A stretch of 64,000 bases of DNA from Spirochaetaceae bacterium (GTDB lineage: Bacteria > Myxococcota_A > UBA9160 > UBA4427): the NCBI GenBank assembly GCA_020632655.1, contig JACKFD010000002.1, positions 62,001 to 126,000 on the forward strand, in the 5' to 3' direction. The position numbers and the translations under genes are program-made. Numbering within the stretch: the stretch's first letter is position 1; each line of letters begins with the position of its first letter. Positions 59,145 through 64,000 of this stretch are shown here, piece by piece. The notes under the pieces were generated by a model, which saw only the letters and a program-made list of their open reading frames with translations, was not told the origin of the DNA and ran no database searches.

Positions 59145-60382
59145 GAGCGGGTGGGCTCCGCCGCCGCCGGTACCGCGGGGGCGGCGGGTGAGGTCGAAGC
59201 CGCGGGCGCGTCGCTCGGGTCCTGCACCGTGTGCACGGCCATGCCCTCGACGACGACCTGGACCGGCGAGACGCAGATGCGCTCGCCCGCCGGAAGCGGT
59301 CCCTTCACGAGCACCTCGTCCCGATCGATCCGCAGGACCTCGACCGATCGCGTATGGAGCTCGTCCTGCGCGTCGACCACCAGGATCTTCGAGTCCTCGC
59401 GCATCGCATGGCGCGGCACGACGATCACGTCGCTCACCTGCGGCCCGAGGATCTCCGCCTCGACGAAGAGGCCGACCGCGAGCGGCGGACGGGCGACGTC
59501 GTTCTTGCGGTAGGGCTCGTCGACGCGCGCCACGACGTTCACCATGCGGCTGCGCATGTCGATCTCGCCCTCCGTGCGCACGATCCGACCGGTCCATTCA
59601 TGGCGTCGGCCGGCGAAGCTCGCGCTCAGGATCACGGTCGGGCCGGGCGTGTCCGAGGCGTGGGCCGTGTCGAGGCGACGCGGGTCGGGGAAGTCGAGGT
59701 AGGCGAGCTCCTCGTCGGGGATCGGCAGGCGGATCTCGGCGTAGTCCGTCGCGTAGAGCCGCGCGATCGGGCTGCCGCGCGTCACGAACTGACCGACGTC
59801 GACCTGCTCCTCGCGCACGCGTCCGTCGAAGGGGGCCTTGATCTCGCTGCGAGCCAGGTCGCGCTCGGCCTGCTCGAGGGCGGCCTTCGCATCGAGCAGG
59901 ATCGCCTCGGCGACGGCGGCGGCGCGGCGGGCGTCGGAGAGCTGCGAGGCGCTGGCCACGCCGGCGTCGGAGAGACCCTGACGTCGCTCGAGCTCGGACG
60001 CGGCGTGGTCGTACTCGCCGCGGGCGCGTCGGAGCTGGGCGCGCTGTCGCTGCACGGCGAGCTCGAAGTCGCGCCGCTCGAGGCGCAGCAGGGGCTCGCC
60101 CTCGTCGAAGAAGCCGCCGGCGACGAGCACGGGCGAGATCCAGACCACGCGCCCGGAGACCTCGGGAATCAGGTCCGCCTCGGTCCGCGGCTCGACCGTA
60201 CCCTGGGTGCGCACGCGGTAGCGGAGCGTCGTCGGCTCCGCGGCGATCGTGCGCACGGTCGGGATCACGCGTTCCTCGGGACGGCTCTCGACGCTCGGCG
60301 CGGTTGCGACGATCACGAAGGCGCCGAGCAGGGCGAGCAGGGTGATCAGCGCGGGGATCCAGAGGATCTTCGTCCGGTTCAT
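59141..60382 (-). CDS. RND efflux periplasmic adaptor (membrane fusion protein)
   Basis: 413 residues from ATG 60382, overlapping the regulator's stop codon (ATGA). An N-terminal membrane anchor (ILWIPALITLLALLGAFVIV) precedes a barrel-sandwich lipoyl domain (VRTQGTVEPRTEADLIPEVS), a coiled-coil hairpin (AVQRQRAQLRRARGEYDHAA through AALEQAERDLARSEIKAPFD) and the beta-barrel domain (QFVTRGSPIARLYATDYAEI). The C-terminus is a Pro/Ala-rich linker. It bridges the RND pump and an outer-membrane channel. The gene order regulator-adaptor-pump with 4-bp overlaps at both joints shows a tightly coupled operon. Confidence 0.92.
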   Translation of the reverse strand: MNRTKILWIPALITLLALLGAFVIVATAPSVESRPEERVIPTVRTIAAEPTTLRYRVRTQGTVEPRTEADLIPEVSGRVVWISPVLVAGGFFDEGEPLLRLERRDFELAVQRQRAQLRRARGEYDHAASELERRQGLSDAGVASASQLSDARRAAAVAEAILLDAKAALEQAERDLARSEIKAPFDGRVREEQVDVGQFVTRGSPIARLYATDYAEIRLPIPDEELAYLDFPDPRRLDTAHASDTPGPTVILSASFAGRRHEWTGRIVRTEGEIDMRSRMVNVVARVDEPYRKNDVARPPLAVGLFVEAEILGPQVSDVIVVPRHAMREDSKILVVDAQDELHTRSVEVLRIDRDEVLVKGPLPAGERICVSPVQVVVEGMAVHTVQDPSDAPAASTSPAAPAVPAAAEPTRS

Positions 60383-61080
60383 GAGCGGGCCTCCTCGCGG
60401 AGCTGCTGCCGCACGATGCCCGAGAGGCGGTAGACGGCCTCGGCCGCGATCGCGCCGTCGGCCTGCTGGATCGCCGTGCGCAGGCGACGCAGCTGCGTGT
60501 CGACGGCCTCGCGACGGGGTGTGTCGGCGAGGAAGCGGCCGGCGCGATGCGTGTCCGGTGCGCGCGCGGGCAGGCCGCGGGCGATCAGGCGGAGCACGAT
60601 GTTGTCGCTGGCCGCGACGAAGCACTCGCCGAGCTCGGTCACGAGCTCGAAGCGGTCCCGGGCGTCGAGGTCGGGCGCCATCATCGCTTCGAGGATCGCG
60701 ACCATGCGCGCGCGCTGGGCCTCGCTCGCGCGCTCGGTCGCGAGGCGGGCGGCCATGGCGCGGAACCCGGAGAGGGCCTCGAGGGCCTGGTCGACGATCT
60801 CCGGGTCCGGCGCATCGTCGAGGGCGAGCAGATGGCCGAGCACGTCGAGGCTCGCCTCTTCGAGGGGGGCGACGCGGGCGCCGCCGCGTTGGATCGTCGC
60901 CACGCCGAGCTGCTCGAGGCGCTTGAAGGCCTCGCGGACGGTGCTGCGGTGCACGCCGAAGCGCTGGGCGAGGTCGCGCTCGGAGGGCAGGCGCTCGCCG
61001 CAGCGGTACTGGCCGCGCAGGATGTCGTCGCGGAGGGTCGCCGCGATGGACGACTCCTGGGGGATGGGGGTCGAGGACAC
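60379..61080 (-). CDS. GntR/FadR-family transcriptional regulator
   Basis: 233 residues from GTG 61080, with GGAG 11 bases upstream. The winged HTH is typical of GntR regulators: LRDDILRGQYRCGERLPSER then DLAQRFGVHRSTVREAFKRL, residues 15-60. The all-helical C-terminal domain (FCD type, about residues 85-220) would bind an acid ligand. It is the first gene of the efflux operon (stop overlaps the adaptor start) and probably represses it. Two inverted repeats of the FadR type (61116-61126 and 61130-61140) lie 36-60 bp upstream of the start, which supports autoregulation. A fatty acyl or other carboxylate inducer is likely from family knowledge. Confidence 0.9.
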   Translation of the reverse strand: MSSTPIPQESSIAATLRDDILRGQYRCGERLPSERDLAQRFGVHRSTVREAFKRLEQLGVATIQRGGARVAPLEEASLDVLGHLLALDDAPDPEIVDQALEALSGFRAMAARLATERASEAQRARMVAILEAMMAPDLDARDRFELVTELGECFVAASDNIVLRLIARGLPARAPDTHRAGRFLADTPRREAVDTQLRRLRTAIQQADGAIAAEAVYRLSGIVRQQLREEARS

Positions 61081-61115
61081 GATCGGAAGAGCTCCAGCAG
61101 GGCGCGCGGGAGATC

Positions 61116-61140
61116 TGGTCGGACCAATATGGCCCGACCA
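61116..61140. promoter_or_regulatory. Two tandem FadR/GntR-type operators
   Basis: TGGTCGGACCA (61116-61126) is a perfect 11-bp inverted repeat; TGGCCCGACCA (61130-61140) matches it at 9 of 11 positions. The TGGTC-N-GACCA pattern is like the E. coli FadR core. Their location upstream of the gntR gene, and the 14-bp spacing, suggest cooperative autoregulation of the gntR-mfp-rnd operon. Confidence 0.65.
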
Positions 61141-61223
61141 TGAGGCGCTGTCGAGCGTCTTCCGGAAAAAAAGTCGGCCCGATCCGGAGATTGCCGGTCG
61201 CCTGCCGGATCGGGCCGGCCGGA

Positions 61224-61877
61224 TCAGCCGCCCATCGCCGACAGCGCCCGCCGATCCTCTTCGATCAGCGCCTTCATCGAGGGCCGCCCCTGGACCCGCT
61301 CGACGTACGCGACGAGCCGGGGCCAGCGCTTCGCGTCGATCGCGCCCCCGCCGTAGGCGAAGTTCGCGAGCGGCGACACGCAGGCGATGTCGGCGATCGT
61401 GAAGCGGCCGCCGACCAGGTAGTCCGCGTCCTCGAGGGTCTGCTCGAGGTAGTCGAAGGCGCGGGGGATCTCCTCGGTCGTGACCTTCTCGAGGCGCGCT
61501 GCGTCGGGCTCGCGCTTGAAGAAGGCGCGGGCGAGCACGTTCTCCTGGAAGTAGGCGCCGCCGATCGACGTCACGGCGGAGTCGCCGAACTCCTCGAGCC
61601 AGACGGCGCGGGCGTGCAGGTAGGGATCCTCGGGAAAGAGCGCCGGGCTCGGCTGGATCCGCTCGAGGTAGACCGCCGCCGCCGACGAGTCGGGGATCAC
61701 GCGATCGCCGTCCTCGAGCAGCGGGATCTTCCCGAGCGGATGCTTGCGCTTGTAGTCGTCCGAGACGCCGAAGGGCATCATCGGCTCGTGCTCGTAGGCG
61801 AGGCCCTTCTCCGCGAGGATCGTTCGCACCTTGCGCACGTAGGGCGAGAGACCGGCACCGGTCAGCTTCAGGGACAT
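61224..61877 (-). CDS. Glutathione S-transferase family protein
   Basis: 217 residues from ATG 61877, with AAGGAG 8 bases upstream. An N-terminal thioredoxin-like domain begins MSLKLTGAGLSPYVRKVRTI, where Ser11 may activate glutathione. HPLGKIPLLEDGDRVIPDS supplies the cis-Pro and the glutathione-binding Ser. The helical C-domain has YLVGGRFTIADIACVSPLAN, the N-cap of GST folds. It should conjugate or isomerise an electrophile. It is located between the efflux operon and the DUF2846-like lipoprotein gene. Together with the epoxide hydrolases it forms a detoxification theme. Confidence 0.9.
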   Translation of the reverse strand: MSLKLTGAGLSPYVRKVRTILAEKGLAYEHEPMMPFGVSDDYKRKHPLGKIPLLEDGDRVIPDSSAAAVYLERIQPSPALFPEDPYLHARAVWLEEFGDSAVTSIGGAYFQENVLARAFFKREPDAARLEKVTTEEIPRAFDYLEQTLEDADYLVGGRFTIADIACVSPLANFAYGGGAIDAKRWPRLVAYVERVQGRPSMKALIEEDRRALSAMGG

Positions 61878-62162
61878 GGGGCGAACTCCTTCAATCGGTC
61901 GGGTGGCCTGCCGGGGCCGTCCGACCCTGGGCTCGTCGGGAGACGAGCCCGCGTTCGGGCGCGTGCTTTCGACCTGCTGGAATCCCCGGAGCATACGGGG
62001 TTGAGCCGCGTGTCGGGAGCGGCGCGCGCGACGCGGAGTCCGGTCCCGACCGCTGCGGCTCGCCGTCTGGGATGCTCGGGGTGCGGGTCGGTTACGCTCC
62101 CGATGCGTTCACGTGCTCCGAGGCGGGCGAGTCGTCGGGGCCGACGATCCGGGAGATCGATC

Positions 62163-62663
62163 GTGAAGCGACATCTCAAGGGATGGGTGGTCTTCGGACT
62201 GCTCGGCGTGCTGCTGGCCGGCTGTGCGACCGGTCCCGCATTCGCGCCGGATCCGCCGTCACCGGGCCGCGTGCGTGTCTATGTCTTTCGAACCCATAGT
62301 CCCGTCGGTGCTGCCAACTCCGACCTCGTTGCGGTGAACGGACGTTTCGTGGCGCGGCTCAATTCCGGCACCTGGGCCGTCCACGAGACGGAGGTGGGAC
62401 GGGTCGAGGTCACGCGACGCGTCGCCTCCTCGCTGGGCTGGGGACAGAGCCTCGGCTGGGGGCTCGGGGCGCTCGTCGGACTGGTCGACGGCTTCCGGCC
62501 GCTCGTGTCCTTCGAGGGCGAAGCCGGCGGGATCTACTTCGTGCGCCTGCCCCACGGCAAGGCGGTGACGCGGGAGGTCGCCGTGCGGAAGATGCGCGGT
62601 CTGCGGGATGTGACGCCGACGGAGTCCGACTCGTCCGGCGCGGACGAAGCGACCTCGGACTGA
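62163..62663 (+). CDS. Small lipoprotein, DUF2846-like
   Basis: 166 residues from GTG 62163, with GGGAGA 7 bases upstream. A lipoprotein signal peptide has the lipobox LLAGC (VVFGLLGVLLAGCATGP). The soluble part is beta-rich: VRVYVFRTHSPVGAANSDLV, VNGRFVARLNSGTWAVHE and TEVGRVEVTRRV. This is reminiscent of DUF2846 envelope proteins (inferred from pattern, not searched). The C-terminus is acidic and disordered. A glycine-rich segment (SLGWGQSLGWGLGALVGLVD) could insert in a membrane. Function unknown. Confidence 0.72.
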   Translation: MKRHLKGWVVFGLLGVLLAGCATGPAFAPDPPSPGRVRVYVFRTHSPVGAANSDLVAVNGRFVARLNSGTWAVHETEVGRVEVTRRVASSLGWGQSLGWGLGALVGLVDGFRPLVSFEGEAGGIYFVRLPHGKAVTREVAVRKMRGLRDVTPTESDSSGADEATSD

Positions 62664-62700
62664 CCTCGATCTCGACGCGAAGTGCGACTCCGGTCGCGCC

Positions 62701-63888
62701 TCAGGTCCGGAAGCGGCGGAACATGTCCCGGATGTCGTCGACGACGATCCCCGGCTCCTCCGCCGGCGCGAAGTGGCCGCCGCGCGGATGCACCCGGTAC
62801 TGCACCCGGTCGTAGTAGGCCTCGGTCCAGCTCATGTCGCCCGGCGCCTTGTCCGGCTCGAAGAGCGAGATCCCGGTCGGCGCGCCGACGACGGGCATCC
62901 CATCGTGATCGGGACGCCAGGGATGACGCCCCGCCTCCTGGTAGAAGCGGACCGCCGACACGAAGCTGTCGGTCAGCCAATAGAGCGACATCGTCGTGAG
63001 CAGCTCGTCCTTCGTGAAGCGCGACTCGACGTCGCCGCCGCAATCGCTCCAGCTGCGTCGTCGCTCGAGGATCCAGGCACAGAGCCCCGCCGGCGAGTCG
63101 TGCATCGCGAAGGCGAGGGTCTGCGGGTCGAGATTGTGGACCGCGACGTGGCTCGCGAACTTCCGCTCCCAGGCGAGCATCGCCGCGCGCTCGGCGCTCG
63201 CGTCCTTCGTCGAGTCGATCAGCGTGCCGATCGACCAGGGCCGGTCGCCGGAGAAGCAGTCGAGGGGCGCCGTGCCGACGACGTGCACGCCGTGAACGGC
63301 GTCGGGGTAGCGATGGCCGAGCTGCAGCGTGACGAGGGTGCCCCAGTCGCCCCCGTGCGCGCAGAAGCGGTCGTAGCCGAGCACCTCGCCCATCAGCGCC
63401 ACCCAGAGATCCGCCGTCCGCCACCAGTTGATGCCCGTCCGCTCGAGGGGCGTCGAGAAGCCGAAGCCCGGCAGCGAGGGCACGATCACGTCGAAGGCAT
63501 CCGCCGGGTCGCCGCCGTGCGCGGCGGGATCCGAGAGCGGACCGATCACCTTCGCGAAGTCCCAGAACGTCCAGGGCCAGCCATGGGTCAGCACGAGGGG
63601 CAGGGGGGCGGGGCCGCGACCCGGCTTCTTCAGGAAGTGGATCGGGACGCCGTCGATCTCGCAGCGGAAATGCTCGAAGGCATTCATCGCGCGCTCCTGC
63701 GCGCGCCAGTCGTAGTCCGTCCGCCAGTATTCGACGAGCTTGCGCAGGTAGGCGCCGTTCGTGCCGTAGTGCCAGTCGTCGTTCTCGCGATCCGGCGCCC
63801 AATGCGTCCGCGCGAGCCGCTCGCGGAGGTCGACGAGGCGTGCCTCCGGAATCGCGATCTCGAAGGGCGTCGCCTCGGTGATCTTCAT
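62701..63888 (-). CDS. Epoxide hydrolase family protein (EHN domain, paralog 2)
   Basis: 395 residues from ATG 63888. Fold and motifs match the paralog at 20712: EHN region (FEIAIPEARLVDLRERLAR), oxyanion HGWPW at 102-106, nucleophile Asp181 in HGGDWGT and the catalytic His near 372 (PRGGHFAPAEEPG). The two share almost the same motif spacing and length (392 and 395 residues), so they are within-genome paralogs. The start ATG overlaps the stop of the MaoC-like gene upstream (ATGA), so the two are co-translated. An epoxide from a lipid or aromatic compound is the likely substrate. Confidence 0.92.
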   Translation of the reverse strand: MKITEATPFEIAIPEARLVDLRERLARTHWAPDRENDDWHYGTNGAYLRKLVEYWRTDYDWRAQERAMNAFEHFRCEIDGVPIHFLKKPGRGPAPLPLVLTHGWPWTFWDFAKVIGPLSDPAAHGGDPADAFDVIVPSLPGFGFSTPLERTGINWWRTADLWVALMGEVLGYDRFCAHGGDWGTLVTLQLGHRYPDAVHGVHVVGTAPLDCFSGDRPWSIGTLIDSTKDASAERAAMLAWERKFASHVAVHNLDPQTLAFAMHDSPAGLCAWILERRRSWSDCGGDVESRFTKDELLTTMSLYWLTDSFVSAVRFYQEAGRHPWRPDHDGMPVVGAPTGISLFEPDKAPGDMSWTEAYYDRVQYRVHPRGGHFAPAEEPGIVVDDIRDMFRRFRT

Positions 63889-64000
63889 CGATCCGTCTCC
63901 CCGTCGCCGTCCGGCCGACGCTCCACGAGGTAGCTCGACTGCATGACCATGACCTCCTCGCCGCGATCGTTCGTGAGCGTCGTGCGGCTCTTCACGATGC
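63885..64000 (-). CDS. C-terminal end of a MaoC-like dehydratase (partial)
   Basis: Only the last 38 codons lie in the window. The frame reads IVKSRTTLTNDRGEEVMVMQ then SSYLVERRPDGDGETDR and a TGA that overlaps the ATG of the epoxide hydrolase gene. The pattern (K-S-R-T-x-L-x-N-x-x-G-E-x-V) is typical of the final strands of hot-dog-fold MaoC dehydratases, which hydrate enoyl-CoAs. The assignment rests on this short piece, so it is tentative. Confidence 0.55.
   Translation of the reverse strand, partial: IVKSRTTLTNDRGEEVMVMQSSYLVERRPDGDGETDR

Noticed and set aside
61140..62663. A 507-residue protein covering the lipoprotein gene
   Set aside because: The first two thirds are antisense to the GST gene and intergenic DNA; the lipoprotein signal peptide and ribosome site at 62163 mark the true start.

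Overview
This 64 kb window is GC-rich chromosomal DNA (about 70% G+C by eye). It reads as an uncultured Gram-negative, 'deltaproteobacteria-like' lineage such as Myxococcota or Binatota; this placement is an inference from gene content, not from a marker gene. Outer-membrane features are clear: a TonB-dependent receptor, an RND efflux pump, lipoproteins, MtgA and several secreted proteins ending in PEP-CTERM-like sorting tails. Mixed with these is a lipid and xenobiotic catabolism set: crotonase, a pair of acyl-CoA dehydrogenases, a MaoC-like fragment, two paralogous epoxide hydrolases, a GST and a D-aminoacylase-type amidohydrolase. No rRNA, tRNA, CRISPR array, insertion sequence or prophage was seen.

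Layout. 1-4.2 kb: secreted proteins (beta-helix, PEP-CTERM-like, YVTN propeller) around a crotonase. 4.3-9.3 kb: bactofilin divergent from an M23 peptidase, then a Ca2+/cation antiporter and a convergent SLC13 permease. 9.4-14.1 kb: a zinc-ribbon protein, a large TSP3/coiled-coil secreted protein and a membrane histidine kinase. 14.2-18.1 kb: folE-BLUF pair, rsmB, and a DedA-rhodanese fusion interrupted by an in-frame TGA. 18.1-27.6 kb: lysozyme-like protein, PEP-CTERM protein, epoxide hydrolase, BON protein, MscS channel, FkbM methyltransferase, MtgA, amidohydrolase. 27.7-38.9 kb: a sorbosone-dehydrogenase/cytochrome/CARDB fusion, SnoaL-like protein, MDR reductase, ClC channel, S51 peptidase, CZB chemoreceptor, two acyl-CoA dehydrogenases. 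38.9-49.4 kb: hybrid histidine kinase, sulfatase-like hydrolase, a membrane-anchored helical protein, a TPR lipoprotein, a TonB receptor and a beta-barrel protein. 49.9-55.9 kb: PEP-CTERM protein, eight-heme cytochrome with two small genes, a secreted propeller-like protein. 55.9-61.1 kb: gntR-mfp-rnd operon. 61.2-64 kb: GST, lipoprotein, second epoxide hydrolase, MaoC-like fragment.

The most interesting element is at 17117-18067. A DedA membrane protein fused to a rhodanese domain has an in-frame TGA exactly at the second Cys of the usual YCxCPNE active-site loop. The frame then continues for 47 well-matched residues to a normal stop. A perfect 7-bp stem with a 5-nt loop begins 14 nt after the TGA, in the position expected for a bacterial SECIS element. 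This is a strong candidate selenoprotein.

A second theme is short tandem duplication of the 3' ends of genes, including their stop codons: 35 bp x2 at 7442, 41 bp x3 at 32369 and 39 bp x4 at 35181. A weaker set of shared regulatory signals includes palindromic LacI-like operators about 90 bp upstream of two secreted-protein genes, FadR-like operators before the gntR-mfp-rnd operon, and repeated promoter-like blocks before the TonB-receptor and PEP-CTERM genes.
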